Assembly: GCF_031202265.1 (NCBI RefSeq)
Contig: NZ_CP100604.1
Location: 5,996,501-6,060,500 of the forward strand
Direction: 5' to 3'
Source of the DNA: Bradyrhizobium sp. Ash2021
GTDB taxonomy: Bacteria > Pseudomonadota > Alphaproteobacteria > Rhizobiales > Xanthobacteraceae
Length of the DNA: 64,000 nucleotides
The notes under the pieces are model-generated. The model was given only the letters and a program-made list of their open reading frames with translations. It ran no database searches and had not been told where the DNA came from. Shown here in pieces: positions 19,094 through 28,898 of the stretch; position 1 is the first letter of the stretch, and each line of letters starts with the position of its first letter. The position numbers and the translations under genes were made by a program.

Positions 19094-19990
19094 GAACAAA
19101 CTGACCTACGCAACGCAATGCGGGCGGTGGCGCGGCAGACCGCACTTGCCTTCGCTCGACTCGATCATCGCCGACTCTTCGCCACAGATATAAGCGCCGG
19201 CGCCGCGGCGCAGGTGCAGTCTGTTGTGCAGCGACAGGCCCGCAACTCTCGATTTCCTGGGCCAGCATCAGCCGCCCATCGGGATATTCATCGCGGATAT
19301 AGATGTAGTGTCCGACGCCTCGACCACCCAGCTCGCTATCAGTACGCCTTCAAGGAAACGGTGCGGGTCACGTTCAAGATAGATAATCAACTCGTCGTGC
19401 GTGCGCTTGTTCGCAAGACAATCCTTCAGCACAAAGTCGCCGGCTTTCTGATAGGCAGCGAAGTCGACGGCGGGATGCCAGGCATGGCGATGGGGCTTGG
19501 TCTTAACCGCGGTGGCGACCATGTCGGCCGCAGCTTGGAACATCTGCATATGGCCGACCGCGACGATCGGCGCCCGATCACAGCCGCCCATGCGTTCGTA
19601 CGACACACACATCCTTGCCGAGTTTGCCTAGCAATGCGGCCAGCAATTTTTCCGCACCGGCGGCCATGGCACAGGATAACGAGTCGCAGACGCTCACGGT
19701 AGTGAGCAGTGGTGGTGGCCCGTCGTTCATCACGTCGAATGCTGGTAGAAGGTCGCGACTTCAGAACTTTCGGTGAGCCTCATCTTCATTTCGAATGTCA
19801 GTGCCGTGAGACGTACGGCGGAGAGATGGCCGTAATGGTCCCGGATCAGATGCAGATGCTGAATCAGAAGATCGCGCCGGCGCGGTTTGTCGGCGCCCGC
19901 ACATCGGCGGACGCCTGCGGATCGACCTGCCGGCCCTTCGGGGCACGCGGTGGCCTGCGCCTTTGCTGTCGAGAGGCGGCGGCGGAGTTT
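19094..19990 (-). pseudogene. Formate dehydrogenase beta subunit (NuoE-NuoF fusion type), decayed
   Basis: Pieces in several minus-strand frames line up in order. LIQHLHLIRDHYGHLSAV and LTALTFEMKMRLTESSEVATFY are the NuoE-like start. MGGCDRAPIVAVGHMQMFQAA carries the thioredoxin-like cysteine region, and DPHRFLEGVLIASWVVEASDT and [20 protein letters not shown] are the NuoF FMN/NADH region. The relic stops at RVAQVSLF where the IS66 right end sits. Frame changes and stops make it non-functional. This architecture is known from tungsten-type NAD-linked formate dehydrogenases. An intact fds operon lies at 47.4-53.4 kb. Confidence 0.7.
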
Positions 19991-20080
19991 GCATGTTCAT
20001 CGCCAACTCTTAGCTAGAGCTGATTTGAAGCACAGGCGAATTTCAGACACCCCCTCGAGTTTTCTGGCATCTTGTGAAGG

Positions 20081-21778
20081 CTAAAACAGACCAACAATCT
20101 GGCCGTCAGCGCCGACGTCAATCGAGTCAGCCGCTGGCAGCTTGGGCAGGCCCGGCATCGTCATGATCTCGCCGCACACCGCCACCACGAATTCGGCGCC
20201 GGCCGAAAGCCGCACTTCGCGCACATTGATAGTATGATCGACTGGTGCGCCCTTGGCGTCCGGATTGGTCGAGAAGCTGTACTGGGTCTTGGCGATGCAG
20301 ACCGGCAGCTTGCCGAAGCCCATCTCTTCCCAGGTCTTGAGCCGGTCCTTGACCGACTTATCGGCGGTGACATTCTTGGCGCGGTAGATCTCGCGCGCAA
20401 TGGTTTCGATCTTCTCAAAAAGCGGCATCTCATCCGGATAGAGAAACTTAAGCTTGCCGCGGCCGGAGTCGATCGCATTGACCACGGCCCTGGCCACGTC
20501 GGCGGCGCCCTCACCGCCCATGGCCCAATGATCGGCCATCAGCGCCTCGACGCGGAGCGAACTGCATTGTTCCTTGACCAGTGCGATCTCGGCATCGGTG
20601 TCGGCCGAGAAACGGTTGATCGAGATCACCGCCGGAAGACCGAACTTCCTTACGTTCTCAACATGGCGGCGCAAATTGGCCATGCCGGCTTCCAGCGCCT
20701 TGAGGTCTTCCTTCTTGAGATCTTCCTTCTTGACGCCGCCATGCATCTTGAGTGCACGGATCGTGGCGACGATGACGACGCAGGACGGTTCCAGACCGGC
20801 CTTCCGGCACTTGATGTCGATGAACTTCTCGGCACCGAGATCGGCGCCGAAGCCGGCTTCCGTGACCACATAGTCGGCAAGCTTCAGCGCGGTAGTGGTG
20901 GCAACCACCGAGTTGCAGCCATGGGCAATGTTGGCGAACGGACCGCCGTGGATGAAGGCGGGCGTGCCTTCCAGCGTCTGCACCAGATTGGGCGCGATCG
21001 CTTCTTTCAACAGAGCGGTCATGGCGCCGTGCGCCTTGATGTCCCTGGAGCGAATCGGTTTGCGTTCGTGGGTATAGGCGACAATAACGTTGCTAAGCCG
21101 CTCCTTTAGGTCATCGAGGTCCTTGGCAAGACAAAAGATCGCCATGACCTCGGAAGCCACGGTGATGTCGAAGCCGGCCTCGCGCGGATAACCGTTAGCG
21201 GGGCTGCCGAGCGAGCAGACGATCTCGCGCAACGCGCGATCGTTCATGTCCATGACGCGCCGCCAAACGACGCGGCGGCTATCGATGCCCAGCGCATTGC
21301 CCCAGTGGATGTGATTGTCGATCAGCGCCGACAACAAATTATGGGAAGAGGTAATAGCGTGAAAGTCACCGGTGAAGTGGAGGTTGATGTCCTCCATCGG
21401 AATCACCTGGGCATATCCACCGCCAGCAGCGCCGCCCTTCATGCCGAAGGATGGACCGAGCGAGGGTTCGCGCAGGCAGAGCATCGCCTTCTTGCCGATG
21501 TGGTTGAGCGCGTCGGTAAGGCCGACCGTGGTGGTGGTCTTGCCCTCACCGGCCGGCGTCGGCGTGATGGCCGTAACCAGGATCAGCTTGCCGTTCGGCT
21601 TGTCCTTGAGCGACTTGACGTAGTCCATCGACACCTTGGCCTTGTAGTGGCCGTATGGTTCGAGGTTTTCCTCCGCTATGCCAAGCTTTTCACCGGCAAC
21701 ATCCATTATCCGCCGCTTGGTGGCGGACTGTGAGATTTCGATGTCGGATTTTGGCGACTGATGTTGTGATGCGGGCAT
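20081..21778 (-). CDS. fhs: Formate-tetrahydrofolate ligase
   Basis: A complete FTHFS of about 565 residues, starting at [20 protein letters not shown] (21778); 14 further residues are open upstream. Signatures are [21 protein letters not shown] (ATP-binding), [20 protein letters not shown], and [17 protein letters not shown]. It joins formate and THF to 10-formyl-THF with ATP, or runs in reverse to release formate and gain ATP during C1 oxidation. With FolD, the MetF-like enzyme and Fds it completes a methyl-to-CO2 route. panB copy B lies upstream on the same strand, so panB-fhs may be one transcript. Confidence 0.96.
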   Translation of the reverse strand: MPASQHQSPKSDIEISQSATKRRIMDVAGEKLGIAEENLEPYGHYKAKVSMDYVKSLKDKPNGKLILVTAITPTPAGEGKTTTTVGLTDALNHIGKKAMLCLREPSLGPSFGMKGGAAGGGYAQVIPMEDINLHFTGDFHAITSSHNLLSALIDNHIHWGNALGIDSRRVVWRRVMDMNDRALREIVCSLGSPANGYPREAGFDITVASEVMAIFCLAKDLDDLKERLSNVIVAYTHERKPIRSRDIKAHGAMTALLKEAIAPNLVQTLEGTPAFIHGGPFANIAHGCNSVVATTTALKLADYVVTEAGFGADLGAEKFIDIKCRKAGLEPSCVVIVATIRALKMHGGVKKEDLKKEDLKALEAGMANLRRHVENVRKFGLPAVISINRFSADTDAEIALVKEQCSSLRVEALMADHWAMGGEGAADVARAVVNAIDSGRGKLKFLYPDEMPLFEKIETIAREIYRAKNVTADKSVKDRLKTWEEMGFGKLPVCIAKTQYSFSTNPDAKGAPVDHTINVREVRLSAGAEFVVAVCGEIMTMPGLPKLPAADSIDVGADGQIVGLF

Positions 21779-21856
21779 TATAAATCCAGTCCGTGCGCCG
21801 ACTTCGACGCTGTCCATCATGCGTTTCGAAAATCGCTGGCGGCGCTTTGCTCGGGC

Positions 21857-22973
21857 AGCCGGCGATCAGGCGGTCTTTTTGGCGGCGGACCGCAATTCGT
21901 CGATCTTGCGTTCCCACTTCATGTCTTGGGCGAATGAAAGACACTCTTCCGGGCTCATAAACACCGTTTCCTTCTCGGCCGGATAGGCGCGATTCACGAC
22001 GTCCTTCATGTATCGGGAGATCACGTCTTCCATAATCGGTATCAGGTCGGTGTAGATGCGCGAATGCCGCGGCACGTGCTCTTCCCAGAGATGGAACAGA
22101 TCCGAAGAGATAATGTGCACGCCATGCGCGGCATTGCCGGCGCCGAGGCTGATGACCGGAACCGGCAGCGTCTGGGCCAGGTATTCGGCAACTTCCGACG
22201 TCGTCACTTCGCACAGGATCGAGAAGCAGCCGGCATCGACCATCGCCTTGGCATCTTCGACCATTTCCTTGGCCCGCTTGGCGGTCTTGCCTTGCGCGAC
22301 AAAGCCGCCAAGCTGCGGCATGCGCATCGGGGTGATGCCAACATGGCCCTGCACCGGAATGCCGGCGCGCACGATCGCCTCAATATTCCTGGCGTGATAC
22401 TTGTTGCCTTCGCATTTCATCACCTCGGCATTGGCTTCGTGCACGAAACGACCGGCGTTGGCCACCGCCTGTTCCGGCGAAACGTGGAAGCTCCAGTACG
22501 GCATGTCGACCATGCGCAGGCCATATTTGGAGCCGCGGTCGATCGCCTTCGACATCATCATGACCTCGTCGAAGCTCACCGAGACCGTGCTCTTGTGGCC
22601 GAACAGGATCATGCCGCCGGTATCGGATACGCAGAGGATATCCATGCCGAGGCGGTCGGCAATGACCGCGGTGCGATAATCATAGGCGGCAAGCTGCGTG
22701 ATCGGCTCGCCCTTCTTCATCTTCGCCATCAATGTATTGATGGTGACCTTTTTCCTTGCCGGCGCCTCAGCCATAACCAATCCCCCTTCTCACCAAGCCG
22801 TTTCGAATGCGTTGAAGAACCCGGCAGCGATCTACGCCGCTCAGCCGTTTTTCGTTTGCAGGTGCATGGAGCGCTATGGCATCCGGTCCGTCAAATATCC
22901 AAAAACTATCGTATATGTGCCTTTGGCTATGATGGGCGCGATCGCCGATCAAGGCGGCCGCCGGATTGCAGCC
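21857..22973. repeat. 1.1-kb direct repeat carrying panB, copy B
   Basis: 1117 bases nearly identical to 7634-8751, with a one-T deletion near the panB start and one C/T change. It is placed between fhs and the remnant-rich region. No IS ends or target duplications are visible at its edges. Confidence 0.9.
21866..22780 (-). CDS. panB: Ketopantoate hydroxymethyltransferase, copy B
   Basis: The predicted protein is identical to copy A (7643-8557), with the same start, RBS and 304-residue length; see copy A for motifs. This copy lies 87 bases upstream of the fhs start and reads into it, so both methylene-THF-consuming PanB and the formate-THF ligase may be co-transcribed. The very high nucleotide identity means a recent duplication or ongoing gene conversion. 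Confidence 0.93.
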   Translation of the reverse strand: MVMAEAPARKKVTINTLMAKMKKGEPITQLAAYDYRTAVIADRLGMDILCVSDTGGMILFGHKSTVSVSFDEVMMMSKAIDRGSKYGLRMVDMPYWSFHVSPEQAVANAGRFVHEANAEVMKCEGNKYHARNIEAIVRAGIPVQGHVGITPMRMPQLGGFVAQGKTAKRAKEMVEDAKAMVDAGCFSILCEVTTSEVAEYLAQTLPVPVISLGAGNAAHGVHIISSDLFHLWEEHVPRHSRIYTDLIPIMEDVISRYMKDVVNRAYPAEKETVFMSPEECLSFAQDMKWERKIDELRSAAKKTA

Positions 22974-23389
22974 TGGGCGCGCGCCGCAGCAATGCCATCA
23001 AGAAACCCCACTGCCCCAAGGGTTTGTGCCGACAATCCCTACAAACTTGAAAACTACGCTGTCCCATAAAGACTGGCAGCGCATCGCCACGGCTCCCTCG
23101 CGCAGATCTTAACCCTAGGCATCGTCTATATAGACATATCCAACATTTATATCGAAGAACCAGATCGCAGGGCGCTTGGATCATGCCATTGAAGAAGTTC
23201 GGCGCGCCGCAGATTTTGACGCCGCGTCGTTAAATCAGAGCTTCGACGGCGTCCTCCGTGGTTGACAAACTCCTTGTGTGCCTTCTGAGCCGCGGCGCTA
23301 TCGACCTGGTGCAGGGGTTCCGAGGTTTCCACAGCACGTTCGCTTCGGCGTACCGGGAGTTGCCTCGTTCGAGCGGGGCAGCCGAACGA
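22974..23389. other. Unassigned remnant stretch
   Basis: Short frames on both strands show no family I recognise. This is the sequence that now precedes panB copy B. I see no RNA gene or clear promoter. Confidence 0.4.
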
Positions 23390-23950
23390 TGTGTCTAGTG
23401 CCTTTGCTTATAATTTTGGATCATCGCAAGAAGTGCGCGCACCGCGTTGCTCTGACCGTGATCGCGATGCCGCTTCGTTCGACGGAAGCTCAAGGGTGAC
23501 ATCAAGCCGTTCAAGCGGATTGCCGAGACGGATGAGCTTCTGCTCAAAAAGCCGAGCGCGTGCCGGAACCCCTCTCTCTCAGGATGCAGTTCGCTTGAGT
23601 GATCTGACTCTTGCTGATTTGACGGAGGCGACTCCACGGATGTTTTGCCCGGCCACGATGATGAGTTCGGAGAAGCCCCACCTGCCCCGAGACGAGATTA
23701 GGTTCGTGAATCGTGCCCTCGACAAAACCAATCTCCGCACTGCCAGAGCTAACCGCCGCCGCCGCCGCCACCTGATCCGAATTGTCAATTGATAGTTTGA
23801 TATCAATATTTGGGTGCGCTGCGTGAAACTGCACAATGCGTTCGGGCAACCAATAAGCTCCGGTGGTCTGACTGGCATCAAGGTTTATGATTCCGCGGCT
23901 CAGCTCGCTCGAACTCCACCTGACATGGCTCGACGCCCAGCTGTTGGTCA
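23390..23950 (-). pseudogene. LysR-family regulator, effector-domain fragment
   Basis: The frame gives INLDASQTTGAYWLPERIVQF, HAAHPNIDIKLSIDNSDQVA, GSAEIGFVEGTIHEPNLVSGQVG and LRERGSGTRSAF, matching the effector domain of CysB/CbbR-like LysR proteins. The N-terminal HTH is missing and the C-terminal part continues only after a frame change. Given cbb remnants nearby, it could be a cbbR relic, which I cannot prove. Confidence 0.7.
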
Positions 23951-24079
23951 TTGTAACGGCGCCGACCTGTGGCGTTGCATCAAGGCGCAGGGATTTAGGG
24001 GCTCGGTGCGAGTCGTTACAGAATGGGCGACACGCCGTCGGCGTGCCGAAGCGCCCTGTGCTCAGAGCCTACAGCGCGT

Positions 24080-24195
24080 GCCGTCCGCGAAAACCATCGC
24101 CCGGCTCATGGCCAACGGCCGCTATACGCTGTCAAAGTCAGAGACGGTCACCATCGTGGCGATCGAGCAAGGCGTTCCTCTCCTGGTAGAAGCTC
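24080..24195 (+). pseudogene. ISL3-type transposase fragment
   Basis: The frame reads SAKTIARLMANGRYTLSKSE, then TVTIVAIEQGVPLLVEAR, matching the end region of ISL3-like transposases. It then switches directly into MFS transporter sequence. The rest of the element is missing. Confidence 0.5.
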
Positions 24196-24478
24196 GAGCC
24201 GGGTTCCTGTCCGTATTTTTCGGGATCGGTATCTTCCCGATTCTGAAGCTCTATATCGCCGAGCAGTACCCGACCGAGCTGCGCGGAGAAGGGGCCGGCA
24301 TCGGTGAGGCCGTGAGCCGCCTTCTCGGCGGCGTCGTGGCGACCTACTACGCGTCCTAAATCCTTGGCGTCACACGGGTGTCCGGCGTGCTGCTGTTCGT
24401 CGCCGCGCTCGGCGCGCAGTTTCTCGTCCCGATGATGCTGTAGGGGAGAGAGACGGCGGGCGTAAGCGTCGAGTAAAT
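24196..24478 (+). pseudogene. MFS transporter C-terminal fragment
   Basis: GFLSVFFGIGIFPILKLYIA and EQYPTELRGEGAGIGEAVSR closely match the C-terminal part of the intact MFS protein at 41410-42903. A stop follows ATYYAS, but the homology continues beyond it (FVAALGAQFLVPMML, GRETAGVSVE). A paralogue of that carrier was once here. Confidence 0.75.
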
Positions 24479-24549
24479 AGGCGCTGCATTGTCTCCGCTC
24501 GTCGATGTCGCCAAGCCACCTCAGGCCGCGACGACACATGTGACCGAGG

Positions 24550-24565
24550 TGTCAACAAGTTGACA
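24550..24565. promoter_or_regulatory. Perfect Crp-like palindrome upstream of an MFS gene
   Basis: TGTCAACAAGTTGACA is a perfect 16-bp inverted repeat, the best example of the TGTCAA-N4-TTGACA sites in the window. Its centre is about 145 bases upstream of the MFS start at 24703. The MFS gene is followed by a Crp/Fnr gene, so local control is plausible. Confidence 0.55.
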
Positions 24566-24702
24566 GACTCGCGCGGCGAGGGCGACGTCTATTACGAAGT
24601 ATCGACGCGCAACGGGAGCCTGAGAAAAGGCAAAAAAACCTTCGTACGTCGCCATTCGTACGTCGCGACGTGAATTAGAACATGAACCACAGGGGAGGAA
24701 TG

Positions 24703-26139
24703 ATGGCGATGACGGTCCATGATATTGTCTATCGCGAGCTCGACCAGTCGCGCGTGCAAGCATTGCATTGGAAAGTCGGGGCATTCGCCGGCCTCGGTGC
24801 CTTTCTCGACGGCTTCGACTATGCGGTGATCGCTATTGCGCTGATCGGCATCATCCCGGAATTCAAGCCAACTCCAGCCGAGATCGCGGCTCTCGTCGCG
24901 GCAGCTTACGCGGGGGGCGCACTCGGCGGAATCCTCTTCGGAAGCCTTGCTGACCGCTATGGACGGAAACTCCTGTTCCTGCTCGACATTGCCTTCTTCA
25001 TCGTCTTCGCCATCCTATCAGGCTTCGCGACGAGCGTTTGGATGCTCATTCTTGTGCGGTTTTGCCTTGGGGTCGGGCTTGGCGGTGATTTTCCTCTGAG
25101 TGCGTCCTATATGACCGAATTCGCGCCTTTGAGATATCGCGGCCGCCTCGGATCGTGGGTCGGGTCGTTCTGGTGGGTAGGGGCGCTCGCCGCCATGCTA
25201 GTCGGGGCCGTTTTCTTTAGCGTCATGACACCAATCGAGAGTTGGCGATGGATCCTCGCTTCGGGGAGCGTGCCTGCGGTGGTCGCGCTTTGGCTCAGGG
25301 CGGGCCTGCCGGAGTCGCCCCGCTGGTACCTCGCGCGCTCACGGGTCGATGAAGCGTTGGCGGTAATCCGTAAGATCAACCCAGCAGTCACCGCGTCCGA
25401 TGTGCTAGCTCTCGCTGCAAGCGTCCGCGCCGAGGTCTCACAGCCTGCGGCGAGGCTCACGGAGCTCTTTTCACGGCAAGTACTGCGTTCAACTGTATTC
25501 ACGGCTGGCTTCTTCACCTGCTACACGCTTGCCTTTTACGCAGTGACGATCTATGGCCCCACAATACTCAAGAATCTTGGAGGCTATACGAGCCCGGAGC
25601 AGCTCGCGCTTGGGACGGCTTTCTATTTCCTTTGGGCCTGCATCGGTGCCTATACCAATGTATTCGTCGTCGAGCGGCTTGGTCGCAAGCGCTGCCTGCT
25701 CATTTCGTTCACGGGTATGGCGCTCATCCTGTTCGTTGTTGCGGCCGTGTACCCTTCGACATTTCTGATCAGCATTCTTCTCCTCGCTGCCTTCCAGTTC
25801 TTTCAGGCGTTCGGGCCAGGCGTACTCTGGGCGTCGTACATTCCCGAGCTGTTCCCAACGCGGCTCCGCGCCTCAGGCCACGGTTTTGCGACACTTTGCA
25901 GCCGCCTCGGCGCTGTGCTGTCGAGCTTCCTGTGGGTCTGGGCAGCTGCTACATTCACCATCAACGGGGCCTTCATGGTGCACGGGCTGTTCGCGGGCCT
26001 GGGCATCGCGTTGACGCTCGTATTGGGTGTCGAGACGCGCGGCCGCAGTCTCGAGGAAATCAATAGCGAAGAGAAAGCGACACTGCTCCACCCGCCTCTG
26101 GATGATAGGCTTGCCGCTGCTGTATCTCCCCAACCCTAG
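24703..26139 (+). CDS. MFS transporter, metabolite:H+ symporter type
   Basis: About 478 residues with 12 predicted membrane segments. MFS loop motifs are GGILFGSLADRYGRKLLFLLD between TM2 and TM3 and NVFVVERLGRKRCLLISF between TM8 and TM9. FLDGFDYAVIAIAL in TM1 carries the aromatic-acid-symporter-like D-G-x-D motif, suggesting an organic acid substrate. Three in-frame ATGs follow a GGGGAGGA RBS; I chose the second (spacing 4). A perfect Crp-like palindrome is upstream and a Crp/Fnr gene begins 11 bases after the stop. Confidence 0.87.
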   Translation: MAMTVHDIVYRELDQSRVQALHWKVGAFAGLGAFLDGFDYAVIAIALIGIIPEFKPTPAEIAALVAAAYAGGALGGILFGSLADRYGRKLLFLLDIAFFIVFAILSGFATSVWMLILVRFCLGVGLGGDFPLSASYMTEFAPLRYRGRLGSWVGSFWWVGALAAMLVGAVFFSVMTPIESWRWILASGSVPAVVALWLRAGLPESPRWYLARSRVDEALAVIRKINPAVTASDVLALAASVRAEVSQPAARLTELFSRQVLRSTVFTAGFFTCYTLAFYAVTIYGPTILKNLGGYTSPEQLALGTAFYFLWACIGAYTNVFVVERLGRKRCLLISFTGMALILFVVAAVYPSTFLISILLLAAFQFFQAFGPGVLWASYIPELFPTRLRASGHGFATLCSRLGAVLSSFLWVWAAATFTINGAFMVHGLFAGLGIALTLVLGVETRGRSLEEINSEEKATLLHPPLDDRLAAAVSPQP

Positions 26140-26149
26140 GGAGCGTACC

Positions 26150-26899
26150 TTGACACGCGCTTTACGAGGTGCCGGGAGAAACCCGCCGAATTGCTATCGA
26201 GCAGCAACCAACCCTAGCGCAGCATGCCGATCGAACCGGTCGCTACTCGATATCTTGCCTCAATTCAGCCAGCATGACTTTGACATTTTACGCGCTGCGT
26301 GCGCAGAGCGCGTCTATGCGCCAGGTGAGCGCATCTTTACGCAAGGAATACCGCACACGGCCACGTATTTGATCCTCTCCGGGCTCGTCCGTACCTACTA
26401 CACTTCCGCGATCGGGAACGAAATTACTCTGGCTTTCTGGTCGAAGGGGGATTGGATTGGCGGACCTGATTTGTTCGGAAGAGAGCCCAACCATATCTGG
26501 TCGGCCGAGGCGGTAGAGAAGAGCTCGGTGCTGGCGCTGCCAGGACCACGGTTGATGGAGCTTGCAGCTAAGATTCCCGCTGTCGCCATGGCGGTGATAG
26601 AGGCCCTCATCTTCAAGCTCAAATGGGTGTCACTTCTGCTGCAGACGCTCGGTACAGAATTAGTGAGCGAGCGTCTTGCGCATCTTCTCATCAAGCTTGG
26701 CGAGGTCCATGGAGAGACAACGAGCGAGGGTATCGTTATCCGGTATCCATTTAGCCAAGAGGACCTCGCTGCAATGGTGGGGGCCTCGCGCCAATGGGTG
26801 AACAGGGCCTTCGCAAGACTTAGGCGCGAAGGAATAGTTTGCCAGCGGCAACGCCACATCATACTTAAGGATCCAGATCGGCTCGCGCGGGGAATATGA
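26150..26899 (+). CDS. Crp/Fnr-family transcriptional regulator (copy 2)
   Basis: The frame opens inside the MFS gene, but TTG at 26150 is preceded by GGGAG with proper spacing and gives 249 residues, the usual family length. It has the cNMP-binding-like barrel (YAPGERIFTQGIPHTATYLILSGLVRTYY, EITLAFWSKGDWIGGPDLFGRE), a dimer helix, and the HTH VGASRQWVNRAFARLRREGIV. No Fnr cysteine cluster is visible. It lies 11 bases downstream of the MFS gene and is probably co-transcribed with it. The recognition helix shares SRQWV with copies 1 and 3. Confidence 0.88.
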   Translation: MTRALRGAGRNPPNCYRAATNPSAACRSNRSLLDILPQFSQHDFDILRAACAERVYAPGERIFTQGIPHTATYLILSGLVRTYYTSAIGNEITLAFWSKGDWIGGPDLFGREPNHIWSAEAVEKSSVLALPGPRLMELAAKIPAVAMAVIEALIFKLKWVSLLLQTLGTELVSERLAHLLIKLGEVHGETTSEGIVIRYPFSQEDLAAMVGASRQWVNRAFARLRREGIVCQRQRHIILKDPDRLARGI

Positions 26900-26929
26900 C
26901 ATTAGGGGCGCCCTCCCGAGGCGCCTTGA

Positions 26930-27740
26930 TCGTGATTGGCGGCTGCTGGGCGTAGTTTATCTCCGGTCAATGCCGACGCTGCTAAACGAAGCGGACTCAG
27001 CGAGACGATTGTCGCGTTTGTCTGCCGGCTCTGGTTGCGATCGACCTGCAATTGCTGGCGGAAGACGCCCCGCGCACTGCCCCGGAACGGCTGTTCGACT
27101 GCGCAAGCCTTGCGGTAGCGGAAAACTCCAACGGTCTCGCGGCCTGCGCAACGGATTTCCAGCCGGGGCCGTTCGGCTTCGTGCGAATTCTGGTGATCGA
27201 CCGCGGCATGGATGCGGAGCAGACCGGCGCGCTGGTGCAGCGGGTCATCGAAGTCGAAACCTATCGCACGCTGGGGGCTGCCAGAAGGGCAACGCCTCGC
27301 GCCGTCGATCGCTGCCTCCAAGCGGCGACTGGTTGAGTTCACCGAAGAAATGCGCCGCGCCGGCGATCTCGCCCGCAATCACAAACTGCTGGATGAGTTG
27401 ACAACGCTGACCGCGGAGGTCGAGGCGGCGCAGCCGCGAGGGTATTCCGCTTCGGTGCCGGCGGCGCCATGAGGAGATCGTCGAGCAAAGATTGCAGACC
27501 ATCGGCGAGCGCAAGGTCGCCGCGCTGCCGACCTGGACCTCGTTCCTGGCACGGCGGATGAAACCGACGTTGCGCACTTGCGTCACCTTCGAGAACAGGC
27601 GGCCAAGTCTCTCGCTGAAGTTGGCCCGCGCCGCAAATCTGCGGCGCACCCGGGTAGATGTCGAACTAAACTAGAGCAGCAGAACCAGGAACTGCTGAAA
27701 TCGATGAATGCACGGACGCGGCTGCAACTGCGGCTGCAGA
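26930..27740 (+). pseudogene. DUF3422-family protein, frameshifted
   Basis: Consecutive plus-strand frames give VAIDLQLLAEDAPRTAPERL, FDCASLAVAENSNGLAACAT, DFQPGPFGFVRILVIDRGMD, VQRVIEVETYRTLG, TEEMRRAGDLARNHKLLDEL, RPTWTSFLARRM-like and LARAANLRRTRVDVEL in the order expected for DUF3422. Several frame changes are needed and the terminal membrane part is missing. DUF3422 genes often occur near Calvin-cycle or hydrogen-metabolism clusters, but its function is unknown. Confidence 0.65.
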
Positions 27741-28030
27741 CCGCGGTATGACGAACTGCTCTTGATCGCCGAACTGATGTTGCACGACATGGACTACACA
27801 TTCATTTCCGAAGCACGGGCAGCATTCGTTCGCTACATCGCGTTGCGCAAGACGCAGCCATCGTTTTTCAATGCGCGCTCGCTCCGCAATGCGCTCGACC
27901 GCATGCGATTGTGCCAGGCCAACCGCCTCGTCGCCGATCTCGATTGCATCTTTACCGCCGGTGACATCAACTCGATCGAAGCGCCGGCCGTGCTGGCCCG
28001 ACGGGTATTTTCGAAATCCCAGCCGGGCTC
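27735..28030 (+). pseudogene. cbbX: Rubisco activase CbbX, C-terminal fragment
   Basis: [60 protein letters not shown] and [10 protein letters not shown] correspond to the C-terminal helical domain of CbbX, the AAA+ activase of red-type form I Rubisco. The ATPase core (Walker A/B) is absent. It is followed directly by an rpe relic, the gene order of a cbb operon. Confidence 0.75.
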
Positions 28031-28070
28031 AGTTGAGCGTTTGAACATCGAGAGGAAAAGCCTAAAGTCG

Positions 28071-28470
28071 ATGCCTGAACCAATCATTATTGCACCGTCA
28101 ATTCTGTCAGCGGGTTTTGCCCGCCTCGGCGAGGAGATCAATGCCATCGACGCCGCTGGTGCTGACTGGATCCATTGCGATGTGATGGACGGGCATTTCG
28201 TTCCGAATATCAGCTTTGGTCCCGACGTCATCAAGGCAATTCACCCGCGCACGAGCAAGGTCTTCGACGTCCATCTAATGATCGCGAGAGCCGGATCCGG
28301 CTCGAGGTCGATGGGGGTATCAACATCGATAGCGCGGCCCAGGTAGTAGCTACGGGCGCTGACACCATCGTCGCACGATCGGCTGTGTTTCGAGGAGGAA
28401 CGTGGGATGCGTATCGGGCGAACATCGCAGCCATCCGAACTGCTGCAGCAGCCCCACACCCCGCGGTTCA
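28071..28470 (+). pseudogene. rpe: Ribulose-phosphate 3-epimerase with internal deletion
   Basis: The start is intact ([20 protein letters not shown], then [20 protein letters not shown], with the metal-binding HCDVMD) and has a good RBS (GAGAGGA). After FDVHLMIA about 90 residues are missing. The frame resumes, shifted, at [20 protein letters not shown] and ADTIVARSAVFRGG. The barrel is incomplete, so it is not an enzyme. Its position after cbbX marks it as the Calvin-cycle copy (cbbE). Confidence 0.8.
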
Positions 28471-28760
28471 ACCCGAATTTTCTCTAATCACTGCGACGGC
28501 TTCGATGCGGCCGATGAACAGCGCAACCACCACCGACACCGCGGTAATCACGAAATGATTCCACAGCATGCGGATCGGATTGACGAATGACCAACTGTAG
28601 GCGCCAACCATCAGGGCGCCATCGGCAGCGTCGATGAGTGCCATGCTGGCGGTGAACAGCGCCAGCGCGTCAGGGATGCCGCTTTGGAGCTTGCGGGATC
28701 GTTTCGACGAGGGGGGCAACTCGATCGAAATGCGCGAGTGAGAGCTGCCGTGTTGCGGAA
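28468..28760 (-). pseudogene. High-affinity nickel permease (HoxN/NixA type), C-terminal fragment
   Basis: MALIDAADGALMVGAYSWSF, VNPIRMLWNHFVITAVSVVV and ALFIGRIEAVAVI match the last membrane segments of nickel/cobalt permeases, including the D-x2-DG motif region. The upstream part (from 28720 on) is short and degraded. Such permeases supply nickel to hydrogenase or urease; here it may be a trace of a lost hydrogenase region. Confidence 0.65.
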
Positions 28761-28898
28761 CGCTGTACTCGTCCCGGCATCAATATGACGGCGCTGCGGT
28801 GGCAAAAAGGCCAACCGCCGCTCTATCGCATTGGCGTCCGTCCCACGTATGGTGTTTATCTATTTTACCTTTCGTCTCGGGGCTTCGGAGCCTCAGGG

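Noticed and set aside
22064..23050. 328-residue plus-strand ORF opposite panB copy B
   Set aside because: It is antisense to a clearly conserved panB and rich in His/Arg/Asp as expected from the complementary strand of GC-rich coding DNA. No motif is visible.
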